From Phorcus lineatus (lineage: Eukaryota; Mollusca; Gastropoda; Trochida; Trochidae), in contig OV121087.1 in the NCBI GenBank assembly GCA_921293015.1, positions 42,146,630 through 42,210,629 on the forward strand: a stretch of DNA of 64,000 nucleotides, written 5' to 3'. Below, one piece after another: positions 14,263-27,459 of the stretch. The notes under the pieces were generated by a model. It was not told the DNA's origin. It was given only the letters and a program-made list of their open reading frames with translations, and ran no database searches. The position numbers were made by a program, and so were the translations under genes. Position 1 is the stretch's first letter. Every line of letters starts with the position of its first letter.

Positions 14263-14344
14263 CCAATCTCATTGAAATCAGCCCGAAACTAAGAAACGTA
14301 GCGAGGTACGTGCGATTAGTTTCGGGTTGATTTCAATGAGATTG
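14263..14344. mobile_element. 82-bp hairpin element with 8-bp target duplication
   Basis: The element is almost entirely an inverted repeat: a 28-bp left arm at 14,265-14,292 (AATCTCATTGAAATCA then GCCCGAAACTAA), a 23-bp loop, and a right arm at 14,316-14,343. It is flanked on both sides by TTATTAAC (14,255-14,262 and 14,345-14,352). The paralogous sites in unit 1 (4,853-4,860, TTATTAAA) and unit 3 (33,772-33,779, TTATTAAC) carry a single copy of that octamer and no hairpin. Eight-bp duplications are typical of hAT-type transposition, so this is probably a very short non-autonomous hAT-like MITE. Confidence 0.82.
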
Positions 14345-14819
14345 TTATTAACCTGAAATATTTTACCTATATTTTTTCACGCGTCACGGACTCCTTAATT
14401 TCTGATTTATGTGAACATTCTTATCTTGTCGTCAATGTTTCTGTAGTAACAATTGTGAAATTATTAACATCGTTTGAGTTATTTGAGTCACTATCTGTGC
14501 TTGCTTTTGTAACTGCACAATTATTACTGCCCATGAACGGAGACAAGATTCTCTGACAAATCAGATTTCTTGTTCTTTTGATTTGCATAATCAGTTTATT
14601 ATACATAGGCCCATGTCCTGCACATTGAAAACAAACGTTCAAAGCAGAGAAAAAAAGTATTTAAAACAATTTAAATCGCTTTGATCAATTTCAAAGTAAA
14701 TCTTCTTGTGCTGTAATAGAAACAACTTGTCAAACAATGTTATGATTGTTAAATAGATATTAAAAGCTCTTTGTAAATACTTTAACCGTTTCACAGAGCA
14801 AAATTTTAACTCAGTTTAC

Positions 14820-16115
14820 TTTTACCAGGAGTGGAGAACCTGTTATATTACCCATATGGGCGAGGAGACACAGGTGGATATTTTTTTGATATCCGCACAT
14901 GTGTCCTTTAGTGATTCTCGACGTTGATTGGTCGGTTACCCTGAGAATGAAATACGATTGGTTGACGGGACTATTTTCACGTTTCATTGATAAATTGAAC
15001 GTGCCGAACACATGCATCGCTTTTCAAAGAAAAGCGTTGATAGATGATGAACATTCTTATACGTTCATTAAAAGTTACAATTCTAACACATAATTTGACA
15101 CTTCATCAAAGTGTTTCGCTATGACTGTAATTTTCAAGAATGATAATTTTTCCCAAGCAAAATACTTGAAAATAGGCGTCGCGTTTGTAAACAAACATGG
15201 CTGCCATAAAAAATATTCATGAAAACATCAAAACATAATCTGAAGATCAACGATACGTTAATGATAACTTAGAATTAATCATTATCATTTCACAACATAA
15301 CATCGCTTGAAGCCAACAACTGTTCAAACTATACACTATCTAGATCTAATGTCGGTGTCACTGCAAAAACGTGCAGGTCTGACGGTCTTGATCCAGTTCG
15401 AACACGCTCGCACCAAACAAACCTTTGCACAATGGCGTCCTCTCCCACTCAGTATGCAGCTGTTTAAAGTACTCATACAAATTTTTGGGCAAACGTTTCG
15501 TTGTTGTAATTGTGTATTTAATTAGTTTAACAAATGTTCATCGACTACACGATAAGTAATCCGATACGAGTTATCGTTCTTGATACTGGCAACAAGACAT
15601 GATTGAAAGCAACTTCCAAGAGAAGAAATGTTGTTCAAACTTCAGATTAGTTGACAATATTGACATACAAACTCGTTTCGATGCTTTCATTATATATTTC
15701 TCTTCAAGATATTGCCACTTTTATCTGTTGAAATGTTAAAAAATTGACATGTTTTTTCAATTTTCGTTTCAACACTGTGCGTTCAGCCACTCGCCCGTTA
15801 GTAAGTAGGTAGTGACGACGACACACATGTTCACATAAGCATATTCATGCGATAGCTTCTATTAGTATTTTTGTTATGATCTTAATGTGTCTCAAAAATG
15901 AAAATCATGTTATGTATTATTTGGGGACCAAACTGTCGTCAGTTTCATGGCCTTTTTAAACAGAAGTACATTGCGTAGCGCTGTTGACTAATTTACTTCC
16001 TGAGATGTTTGGTTTTTACATGCGTATGAATACGGATCAGCTGATCCATGTCACTACCGTAGTATTGCCGTCTCTTAATGACAAGGATTTTCAGTCGTAA
16101 TTTGTTATTTTAATT
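14820..16115. other. Unit-2-specific insertion of unknown nature
   Basis: This stretch interrupts the collinearity of unit 2 with unit 1 (unit 1 runs on near 5,065-5,220). ATATTACCCATAT near 14,843 recurs inverted near 16,117, and 14,865-14,905 can fold around GGATAT/ATATCC, so it may be a composite or foldback element. No transposase similarity was recognised in any frame. Confidence 0.35.
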
Positions 16116-16118
16116 GCA

Positions 16119-16304
16119 TATGGGTAATATATAGAATAACCAACGAGGTACGAGTGATTACGGGAAATATCCACTCGTAGAAATAATGTTCACTCGCTCG
16201 CCAAGGCTCGCCACTGTGAACATTATTTCAACTCGTGGATATTTCCCGTAATCACGCGTACCTCGTTGGTTATTCTCTAAATAAACATCGGCTTATCACC
16301 CATA
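16119..16304. mobile_element. Palindromic MITE-like element with long inverted arms
   Basis: Arms of about 60 bp (16,133 onward, AGAATAACCAACGAGGTACG; mirrored up to 16,276) surround a short loop at about 16,195-16,212. Outer ends TATGGGT and ACCCATA extend the inverted repeat to 16,119-16,304, flanked by TA. A few mismatches separate the arms. It is absent from the homologous part of unit 1. There is no open frame of note; the class is uncertain, and a TA target would suit mariner-type transposition. Confidence 0.7.
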
Positions 16305-17377
16305 ATCAAACTTCATGTTTTATAACTAATGGATTCTTCCTAATGATCATGCACTGAAACCACGAGCCACGAGTTTTAGTAAAGTTTTTTAAACCAATAA
16401 CAACGTAAGGGCCCTGTCATTCAAATACTGAGAATATCTTCTATTTATTGAATCAACCAATCTCAGCAAAAATGACAAATATAATTGGGTTATTGGAGGT
16501 TTGGATGCCAGCCTTCAAGAACGTTGATATCCTTGTAACTCTCAACTTTAAAATAATTGGCCTTGGCTCAGATTTACTTTTCATTCAAAGAAAAATATAA
16601 GTATTTTGAAATGTCTATCAAAGTACAAACCTATTGTTTTGCTCCATGAATTTCTTAATACCTAGAGTTTGATATTTGTCTAAACTGCAATAGGAAATGT
16701 AATATACTATTAATTTATTTATTGTAAAAAAGACTAACTTTTTCATAAAAATGAATGCAATCATAAACATTTGAATAATCGATATGGTTTTTACTTCCGT
16801 TTATAAAATCAAACATTTCATATCACTTAAAAGACCAAAGCTGTGCCTTTCAGATTTTAAATTAGTTCATGAAATTCAACACTTTATGTGGTTATGATTT
16901 CAAATACAAAAATAACACTTCTGCTTACGTCACTGATTGAAAATAAACATTTGTATGTACTAATTCTTTATCCAATGTAAACCTCATTTTGTTTTTTTAA
17001 TTTTCCCCAAAATATGTTTATCATGGAACATTCTTTAAAAGTAATAATTAAGTGACTTATGTAAAATAAATTGTGCATGATAATACCAAAGAGTGAAACT
17101 AATACATTCGTTTGCGGCCATGTTGAAAATTGCAGCCAAATCGAAGAAAGTTGACCCTGGTCAGCAAATCAACCGCTACAATTTTTTTCAACAAAAATGG
17201 ACATGGGATTTATAGTTTGCTTAATTCTGCATGACTTTCTTCTTAGACGAAGGTAGTCGAAAGTACTCCTTGACGCAATATCTCCTCGTGGTGTGGTGGT
17301 TTGTATGCTTCTGTGACATACAGAGCTAAGGCAACTGGCAGGGGCACCGAATGTGGACGGGAAGACAGACAGACCGA

Positions 17378-17484
<107 letters not shown>

Positions 17485-19439
17485 ATAGTTGTCAAAAAAC
17501 GCAATCAAACCAGCTAGGTTTGGATATAGCGTCAATGAACTTTCTTTTTCCAGGTATATCTTATTTTTACGTACAACCCATTAATTTATCTATTTACTTG
17601 TATTTATAAGACAGCTAATTTTCTCTGTCTGAGAACTTAATCTGTTTTAGTATCAACGCCCCTACAACAAACATGGTGTTATGATTAGGATTAAATGAAT
17701 GAATAGAGGGTATGGTTTGTTTTCGTATCAATGTTTTTATCCAAGTTGCTGCCCCTTAGTCTATAGCCTTCTGTAAACTATCACTTATCAATTTGTCTGG
17801 ATAGTTTCTTAAAGTTAATATAACTTTTAGTTCACCATGGCGAGTTTTCTAAACACCATAATCAGAAACAATTGTACAAACTTTTGTAATGAAACCATAG
17901 GGAATGTTTCGTTTAGAATAACGATAACATTAAGAAAATAAGAACCCTCTTCATGGCATTCCACTTTAAATAAAGTCCATACAGGGTCGAGGCAATTTAG
18001 ATTTTCATGAATATTTGAAGGAGATCATTGTCGTTTTACGGATGATGAATTATTCAACTTAAAGATATAACAATTTATAAATTCATTAAAACTGAAATGT
18101 TAAGTTTAGAGTAGGACACATTTTCAAGATAACGAATATTCAAGTTGCAATGGTTGGTGCCACTTATTCATTGCTAGGCCTTGCTACGACATAGTTGAGG
18201 CATTTGATAGCAGGATGCCTTTTCCAGACTAATAAACGATAAACTTTACTAAAAGGTAACATTATTGAAATGCAACATAACACTTAAAGGGATGTATAAT
18301 CAATTACCATCGATAAATCTTTATGTCATTACATTTCATTTGTAACACCGTTCAAACCTATTACCATTTAATTAGTGAAGTAAACATCTTGTCTTTTTTG
18401 CAATTACTTTCTCTATCGCAGCAACTGCATTAATGAAATTCGAAGCTATGAATTAACTTAAGAAAGTAGTAATGTATTAAAGTAAGTAGTGAAAACAAAG
18501 CAATGATATGGCTTTAAATGAAATGATTTTCTAAATTGATGAAAGTTTATTCTGGCTGGATAAAGCACTTAATCAAATTAATAATAAAATTGACAGTATT
18601 GAGCTTGTTGGTCAGCTTCAAGGTATTGAATATTGAAAAATATGAAGTTAGAAATATAACTGATAAATTTTATAGGCTAACACTTTCAGCTCAATTACCT
18701 TCTTCAGGTCGTATATACAACGAATATTGCGTTGCTAGCCAACGTCTTCGTGTACAATACGACTTTACATTCTTATGTCAAAATATAAGTTACAAAAGGA
18801 TAAACAATGAGACATTATCTTCTAAAATTTATTCTTTTTGAAAGAAAATATATAAATCTGCTTTCTTTTGTTTCTGAAAGCTTATTATTATCGAAATTTA
18901 ATTTATCCATTGTGAAAACTGAAAACTGCATGATTAAACACTCAGCTAACTGTTTACTCAAGGGATTTTTACGATTTTTTTATGATGAATTAGAGATCTG
19001 TGTATATTCCTGCTCAATTAAAATTTCATATACATTTTTCCAATGTATTTTTCATTGCAGCTATGTCATGTGATGATAAAACCATCAACTTTGCTCTCAA
19101 GATTTTGTCTTACAGATAAAATTTAAGTGTCATTCATCTGTCCAGCAATAGACATTTAAGATAGTTCTGTTTCAATAATGTTTCAAGAATATCAATGTAT
19201 CAATATTTTTTTATCAATTCTTTGAGTTCTTTAAATATATTTGTTATTTTTCCTCTGCAAGTACAAAAGGTTTTTATTTGGATACAAAAGTTTGATACTG
19301 GGACAGTCAATGGACATCTTGCAATGAAGTTAATATCATTTTAATCTCGTGTTCTATTTATGGCTTCAAATCATAAACATACTTAATAATTTTGTGTAAA
19401 TATATATTTCATGCTATGAAATCGCATATATAACGTACT

Positions 19440-20340
19440 GTGGTTGTTATTTTGATATGTATTTCCTGTGGGCGTGTAGCCTAAAAATCTGAAGTTCCCA
19501 TTTTTTATGTTACACGAAATTCACATGTATTGTTAATGTATAAAAAGACACCTTAGCATAACAGCAGAAAAAGGAACACAACAAAGATACCTTGCATGAC
19601 CACAATTAAGAGAACGAGAGCTTCCAGAATTGTCCAACAAAAAGCTAACAAACCGTGCAATGCCAAAAGCTTCCGCTACAAACAAGCAACTTTTTTTGAC
19701 TGTAGCAACGACTTAGACATACGGTCAAACTTAAGAAACTTTAAGGAGGGTCGGATTAATGTTACAACCCCCGCTGTAATCGCAACAACCGCTGAATTCA
19801 TCTGGGGAAACATGTTGTAACTGGGCCATCAACAGCAACGATAGCACTGGGTCACCAACCAAGAAGACACATAATGTACTGGCAACTACGACAATATGGG
19901 ATTCGAGCACTTCGACCCTACAACAAAGTGTATCTTACTCTTCAAACCAGTAGTAACTCAGTAGTAACCTGTGTTTAACAAGTCGGTACGTTTTGGTATG
20001 GGAGCATTAAAGTGTTGGAAGAGAACTGTAGCGATTTGAAAACGAGTCTTGTGAACAGAATGCAAGAAATACAGAGATGACTTATTGTCTTCCCACTTTT
20101 AACAACCATTGTATGGCTTTGTCTACAAAGAAAATAAATCAAGGCCCTCAAACACATATTCTGAAAACTGCACCTTTGCATTTTGCTTACAGCAACCATG
20201 TTCTCCAGACATGAATCCTACAGAATACTTAAAGGGCTACTTTTATCGAAAAAACTTTAAAATGTCTGTGCCACTCTACAACTTGAATAATGTCGTCTAC
20301 AATAATGGCAACAAATTCAATACATCATGATGTTGTGTTT
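19440..20340 (+). pseudogene. Tc1/mariner-like transposase remnant
   Basis: Decayed fragments of a Tc1/mariner (IS630 superfamily) DDE transposase appear in order but in shifting frames. Near 19,880 one frame reads LRQYGIRALRPYNKVYLTLQ, resembling the linker between the DNA-binding and catalytic parts. Near 20,180-20,240 another reads QQPCSPDMNPTEYLK, the familiar SPDxNPxEhxW block around the last catalytic acidic residue. Several stops and frame changes separate them, so it is inactive. It is inserted in unit 2 only, between sequences that are adjacent in unit 1. Terminal inverted repeats were not identified, so the ends are approximate. Confidence 0.65.
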
Positions 20341-20739
20341 TTATTGATGCCTAAGGTTGTTACGCTCACTTTCAATTTGACCTTTCAAAACAATTTGCAT
20401 GAAATGCAAACGCGTTTGTTTGTGTGAAACTATAGATTTTGATAGCACATGTCCTTTGGTGTCAGTCAAACGGTACTTTCGACCTGATATTGAATTGAAT
20501 TGTGTACACTTGGTTTTGAAAACCTTATTGTTATCAAACTATTGTTCTTACATGCTTTTAAATTTTTTTTAAAGTTTTGTCAAACTTACAGTATTCTTTC
20601 TTTATAAACAGTTTTTAAGTTATACTTTAAACTAATATCAATCACAAAATATTTAAGGTTTTTGTCTAAGCTTGGTCAAACCTTACAACTTACAGTTGTT
20701 CAGCATTATTTCCGAAACGTTTTATATATCTTTACATAG

Positions 20740-21175
20740 AAATTAATATCAAGCACACACTATTCCCACCAGACAGCTATGAGAGTAAACATTTATCCTA
20801 CTGATATTTGAACTCTGTGTTAATTTAGATGTATGAGCCATAAACTTAATATACAGCAGTATAGATACGATACAAATGTAAAAACTGATGTATTTAAGTG
20901 TACAAAATGTAATTATGATGTTATCAAAGACGAATTTCACTTTCTTCTTCTCTCTCCATGTCATAATAAAGGTAGAAAAATGTTGTTATCAAGCTATTTT
21001 CAAATCAATGAAACACGGGAGAAATTTAATTTGCTAATGTCTTCACAAACATTTTAATGCTTAAAGAAAATTTCAATTTATCTTAAACGTAATTTACATA
21101 TATTACCATGCGTATTGACCTTATGCATACATGATTCTTGTACTTTAGGCCATATCAGATTAGATGATTAAGAGG
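20740..21175 (+). pseudogene. 5'-truncated LINE 3' end, copy A
   Basis: The frame at 20,833-21,057 contains CTKCNYDVIKDEFHFLLLSP, matching the Cys-x2-Cys...EDEYHFLL...C knuckle at the C terminus of the retrotransposon at 50,440-54,545 (CRLCRSGQIEDEYHFLLYCE there). Only the last roughly 70 codons and a short 3' region remain, as expected of a 5'-truncated LINE insertion. It sits in unit 2 only. Confidence 0.65.
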
Positions 21176-21959
21176 ATGTTTGTGTACGGCAGACTATGCT
21201 TTAGTAGTGAATGGATTTATGTTGGTATATGTCAGGCAATAACGATTTGATGCACCATGGGAACGAATCATTAATTCTACTTGTCACTGACGTCTTTACA
21301 GCAGATTATGATTAAGAAATGACCTTTCCAACATAGACGGGCTGCATACGACATAAAATTGCACCATCATAAATGTTTAATATATGATTGGTTGTAGTTT
21401 TTTTAATAAACAATGATATCTTACCTTGCAAAATCATTTGAATACTATTCATCCTAATATGTGAGTTTGAGATATCGATTGTGAAGATATTTGTATACTC
21501 AAAGTAGTTGCGTTTATGTATTAGTTTGTCTAAGATTCTTACAAGTTTGTATGTTCATATATTTTTTATTTTGAATCAGAATGAATGTCTATGTTTGACA
21601 TGTCAAATGTAAATCTTCTCTATTTCATATATTAATGAATTTGCCAATCAAGATATAACACAAAAGACAACTCATCAGGAGACTATTACATGTGAGAAGG
21701 TATCAACATGTTTCAAATGAATAAATTGGGATACAGTTCATCGTCTAGACATTGGCGTTTTACGTCAATCTTATGTCCTTTGATGTAAAATGAAGGTTTT
21801 GGAAAAATGTTTGTTGCACCGTTTTGCACTATTTTTTATTCAATGTTAAGAAAGAGTTCTCTAATTTCAGATGCAAGGACATTTTATCTTATTCTAACAA
21901 AGAAAAAGCCATGATACATTTTCTCTTTTATAATGATTTAATTTACAACGTTTTGCTTC

Positions 21960-24640
21960 AACGTGGTGTTAAATGTCAAGTGACCAATAAAACTTTCTTC
22001 AATGTTTCTTTGAATGCTAGAGGTTGCAAAGAGCCAATGTCATGGATGACATTTTTTTTCATTAATGAAACACGAATTCATGTTGAGTTTGTGTAGATTG
22101 AGGTTAGTAGGGTATCATCTTAGTATAACTTTGGAAAAGTTTGATTGTGGAAAATAATATTCATCGGTTACATCTATTCTACTTTCATGTATGTATCATT
22201 GGTGTCAGCAAACATGTTATTTGTAATTTGCTGAAGGAGGAGAACATGTCAGAAATTATAGAAATAATACATTTAGGTTATTAGGATTTAAGGTCAAATT
22301 CCGAGATTAAATGTAATTCCGTTGTTTAGATTCAAATATAGATTTCCCAGTCCAGTTGTCTTTAATGACTTGTCTTATTCAAATATCTTATAGATTTCAG
22401 TCCTGAATGTATGAAAGAACTGGCATTTATGCTTCTAACACAATTTTTACAGGAGGTTTCTGAGCAAAGGTCAGAACAGTCCATAATGTGTCTTGTCTTT
22501 TTCAGATCAGTCTTTGCATTGACAAGGATAAAATAATTAACACTCTGACAATTTGATTACCACAAGTATCCGCCACCATATGTGAGAGGCAAACTTACAA
22601 TTGTGACTCTAATGCTGGACTATTATAGGACATTGCCTGCATAGTCCTCGACAAATAAGTTTCTGGACAAGAAAGCCAAAAAAGGATTTAACAATCCTCA
22701 TGGAAACCATGCTGTAAAGATTAAATCCTTTCTTAAAGTTCGAATGAATTTCTGTAAAGAGACACATTTGAAAATTGATAACGAGGTTAGTGTGTAGGTT
22801 TGAGAAATAGATTAATAACTAGTGATAAATTATTTTTTTCATTTCATGAATGTTCAGCCCATGTGGCATAACTACTCATATCAACAGCTATTTAGCTTTC
22901 AATTCTGATCCCGTGGTGATATTTTCGCTCAGTATTGTGACATTAAGCTCTTACTATCTGTTTTTTTCCTCTTTCCTCATACAAATGATTTGTTCAAATG
23001 GTTCTTTATACATGTACTCTTAAATTCGAAAGTTCTCTTGTATGTGCATCTCCAGTATGTGCTTTACTGGATCTATCTTATCACATCTGTATCAATAAAC
23101 AATATGACATTAAACATAAACCTATTGGCAAAACAAACTTTAATTGAAATGTTACTTATTAAGCAGCTAATTGCTTTGACTTGTTACTGCTTAAGGCCTT
23201 AACGTTCAGAAGTCTTACTTGATTTTCTTTAACTACAAAGCTTGAACCTTCTAAACTTTCACTTTCGTATGGTATTAGGAAGATTAGTCTAAAGTCAGCA
23301 TATTTCCATTGTGTATGGTATGGTTTTTATTTCGCCTACATATGGCCTCCCGGTGTGTGTAAATATATAGGAATAACAAAAAAACAACCACTTTCCTTTG
23401 ATGTTCGCTACATCACTTAAAGCAAACGCTGACGGGTTTGTACAAGCAGCCATCAGCCTTCATGTGACCTATTGTTCTCGTCTTGGTTTGTCAAAAAACA
23501 CCATCCATTTCGTCCCTCATGGAACTCTGTTTTGTAAGGTATTACAGCTTGATATCTTCAATCTCAAAAGTATTTTAACACATTACACACATAAACCATT
23601 CAAATGACATTTATGCGCATACCTTTTATAACCTTGCACTGCCCTGATAAACTATCTGGTAACTTTCCTGAAAATGAACCCCTGCTGTGAAACGCTTGAA
23701 TCAGCAGATTGTGAATAAGAGAAGCCATTAATGTTTGTCTGGAAAATCAACCCCATGAGCTTCCGAGGTCTTGACCCACAGACAGACTGACCACTGATTC
23801 AAGCTAATCCCGTGCAGCAGGTGCAAATAGACTCGACTTCAATGAGCAGCTGACAAGATTAGAGAGGAAGGGCAACGCTACGGTGTTCAGCATCTAAAAG
23901 TATTTTATCTTGTGAGCTGTGTTTCTGTGACCAACTGGATGTAATAGTGGCTTGTTAAACAGTTGTTAGACTTTTCTTGTCCATGCTGACAATTGGTGTG
24001 TGTAATACCTCTTGGAACCAACAAGACTAAGTATGATTAAAGATAGATTGATTAAAAATATGACAAATTATATATTACTTTAATTTTTCGAAATTTCACA
24101 GTATAGTTATATTATTCAAAATATCACAATATATTAACAGGGAAAAAAGGATAATAACAAAGCTCTTAATCAACTTACATGTCTCAACATTATATGTCCA
24201 ATATGCAATGGTTGAAACAAGCCTGATCAAAGATTTGATTGCAATTGTGACCACAATGAGAAGTATTGACATTTTAATCAAAACAGACCAACAAGTGTTT
24301 TACCAATAATTAACCTGTAAATAGGCATACGATTTTCCCGACATCTTGCAAGGGCTGTTTAAGCAACTTGTATTTATTCATGTTGGCTTTTGATTTGTTT
24401 GAAAATAGAAAATCCAAAAAGATGGGTAATCCTTATTTTATTCTACGAAGATGGGGACGTATTGTATCGATATATCATGACCTTCTGAAACCTTCTGACA
24501 TCTTAGTTCTTATCCCACAGGATACACATATCAGATTGCAGAGCTCTCTTAGTGCTAAGATAGTCGTACGACTATTTTAGCACTAAGAGAGCTAGGACCT
24601 GATTCACAGAAATGAAGAATGATACAGATGTCATTCCATA
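21960..24640. other. Unit-2-specific sequence, no gene recognised
   Basis: Interrupts collinearity with unit 1 (whose 9,960 and 10,060 bracket the gap). A slightly GC-richer patch at about 23,700-23,900 shows no convincing frame on either strand. Apart from the palindrome at 24,542 I see nothing identifiable. Confidence 0.4.
24542..24593. repeat. 52-bp near-perfect palindrome
   Basis: AGCTCTCTTAGTGCTAAGAT is mirrored by an arm ending in CACTAAGAGAGCT, with one mismatch and no loop (centre TCGTACGA). A related but more diverged hairpin with the same core (CTCTTAGTGCTAA...GTCGTA) lies at 36,336-36,432, so this is probably a small family of foldback elements. Confidence 0.8.
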
Positions 24641-26537
24641 AGGTTAATAATCAGGTTAGAGGTTTTGAAGATGAATATTTCAGATGATTGCTAAATGTGA
24701 CATAAACGTTTTGCAATCTTCATCACGTTCACCGTCTTGAATAGAATAATTTGTTATTAACTCTTTGTAACAGTCGTTTTTGAGTTTTTTAAATGTTTAC
24801 TATTCAAAACTTTTTATAATCTAACCCTAGACTCGAATGTACCATGAAAAGATTTCTGGAGATATCTGATGGTTTAACTTTTAATGTTTTATACTACACT
24901 GCAATTTGTTTGCTTCTTTGCAAAATAGCCTTGTCAATGGAAACACCTCATCAAATGAGAGCGCGTGAATTCATTCTCATTTAATTTTTACACATTTTTA
25001 CTAACATTCTCACTTACCCAACGTGCACAGAAACCCCTTTCTTATTGATTCGAAACTGGTTATTGACACCATTTATGTTCACAATTACCTTCATCTAGTT
25101 GTACATTTACTTTTTAGCGGGCTTCATTTTCTTAACACATGCATAATGTGCTTGCATATCTTACATGGACATATTTTCTTAAGGTGCTCCATGAGATATA
25201 TTTAGGGCTTCATGCATAGTATATATCTTTTTAAGTTTCTCTTAATATTGGAAAAGTTTGCAGATAAAGAATTTCCCGACGTCTCGTCTTTTCTAGGCAT
25301 AGCAATTTTGCAAGTTTTAATATATGGGAAATATTTTCCAGGTTTCCATTCAAAGATAAGTAATCAATCAAATCAATAGCTATAAATGTAATAAGAAAGT
25401 TTAGAATAAGAAGGGTTACTTTGTATATTGTTATGACATTATTAATCATCCTTGCATTTAATATTTTAAAATTAATGAAAAGGTAAAAAGTTTCCCCAAA
25501 CTTTTTGAAAAGACTAATCCTAAACATCAAACATCAACCAGTGAAACTTTTTCATTGACTTCCCCGAGAAGACTGTCAAAATATTGATTCAGAACATTAA
25601 GGCCTTCAGAAGAAATAGTGATATTATTACAATCTGTAGAGATTCATACATCTTAATTCATCTCTCACAGACTAGAGGTATTAGACTGCTGAGTCAGCTA
25701 CTAAAGACAAGATTCGAAGACACGAGGAATGATATGAATGTCACTCATGTACGTCAATCATTATGTTTGACTTCGATAGGAAATTTGGTATTTGGAATAT
25801 TACTTTTTACTTTTGTATGACATTTATACTTATTCCTGCATCTAACATTGTATAGTTATGAAACGTTGAAAAGTCCTAAAAACTTTCTTGAAAGATTGAT
25901 ACCGATAATCAAATACTCCTGAAGCAACCCAAGAGTGTGATATTTAGCTTCTACTGAATTTGAACCGTAATGATGCAGACATCTTAATTCTATCTAATAG
26001 GTTCTGGTTATCAGTTAATAAAGAAGATTAATCGTCACTTTATTCTGAGAATAGTTTCAATTACATATTAACTTCAGGTTAATATATGACTAAATCCAAT
26101 TTTTTTAGATATGTGATTCCAAAATAAACAAAAGACAGGTTTTTAGAATTCACAAATTACTATGTATTCGTATGAACATGTAGGGTTACATATATCTCGT
26201 GAATATCGTTCTCACAGCTGATGTGGTTTGCATACCAAATGTATTTGAATTCTCAGTAAAACACCATAAAGATATTCTTTTCATATGTACTTTTAATATG
26301 GTGTAACGAAACAACACTTATAGTAAGGTAAATTGCTTAACCGTGTGAAGACAATTGAGATGGTTTAACATAACCAGTTCATATAAATATATTGAATTGG
26401 AATGTAAGCTATGACTATCGTCCCAATGAGTTTGCCATCAAAACATAATAATATGAACTCGACATTGTCAGATAAATTTATATTTTGTTGATTTGAAATA
26501 ACATTATTAAACAACCTTACTGTTTACATAGAATGTG

Positions 26538-27111
26538 TATGGATAACAACTTCCTTATTTGATCTCGATTAATCTCGGGAGCTAATCGTTTCAGGTTGAT
26601 TGCCTAGGAGTTTCCTTTTTCGCCAATAAGTGATGTTTGAAGCCAGGATTTCGGTGTTTTGCAAGTTGATTGAATGATTTGGATTGTTGACGATGTGTTC
26701 TGAAAGGGCAGATTTGAGGTCCAATTTGTCCACTGAAGTTTTATGTTCTTTAAGTCTGATGTTGAAGGGTCGGCAGGTTTCACCAATTCAGTTGTTGCCA
26801 CAATCACAACTGATTTTGTAAACACACCCTCTTGGGTGCCTGGTGCATCACAAAGCAATTATAGACTCATTCTGCTATGTCAACAATTCATCTGCCCAGT
26901 GTCATTTCCTCTTTCATCTCAGTACTTTGTTTGTACATACCTAATTAATTCGCTGTCTTCCCCATAATGTTTTTACCTAATTACCAATCTGGTTTCATGT
27001 AATCTATGTATATATACCATACTTTGTATCACATCAACAGTCACCTGAAGAAGGAGCAAGAAGTAGCCTAGAAACGTCGTGAGAAATCAAATAAGGAAGT
27101 TTTTATCCATA
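26538..27111 (-). pseudogene. Penelope-like element remnant (GIY-YIG end) bounded by inverted repeats
   Basis: On the minus strand, about 26,850 down to 26,590, one frame reads YKISCDCGNN, a stop, then IGETCRPFNIRLKEHK, followed by SALSEHIVNN and an ITYWRK segment. This is the GIY-YIG nuclease pattern found at the C terminus of Penelope-like retroelements; the Tyr of the YIG motif is replaced by a stop, so it is dead. The reverse transcriptase part is missing. A 26-bp sequence, TATGGATAACAACTTCCTTA and on, at 26,538-26,563 recurs inverted with one mismatch at 27,086-27,111, reminiscent of the inverted tail that some Penelope-like insertions carry. Confidence 0.65.
27045..27080 (+). ncRNA. Possible degraded hammerhead-ribozyme motif
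   Basis: CTGAAGAAGGAGC followed 14 nt later by CTAGAAACGTCG resembles the CUGAUGA...GAAAC core of hammerhead motifs carried by Penelope-like element repeats. The canonical U of CUGAUGA is A here and the intervening stem pairs poorly, so cleavage activity is unlikely. It lies inside the inverted-repeat-bounded Penelope remnant. Confidence 0.35.
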
Positions 27112-27459
27112 AGAATTGTCTCGTAGAACAAGATTATTATGATTCTATATAAAGGCCGGTCTCTACACACATTTGGCAAGATAAATCATATCGGGATTTT
27201 CTAAACATGAGATTTATCATAGCCGATTTCGTAATAAAAAAATTCATGCAACCATCGCTTTTTCATGTACAAGGTATTTCGATGTTGACTAATTGCTACT
27301 TATTCATTTCTTTATACTTTCGACCCAGACACCATTAATAAAGGGGTGACAAATTTGCAAGTGTTTTATTTTGAAAGGGAATGTTTTGAAATGTTGAATT
27401 TATGATTAGCAAAACTAGACTTTAAAGATATTTATTACCATGACTCACTATGTACATCC

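Noticed and set aside
23700..23900. GC-richer patch as a possible exon
   Set aside because: Neither strand gives a frame with plausible splice sites or protein-like composition.
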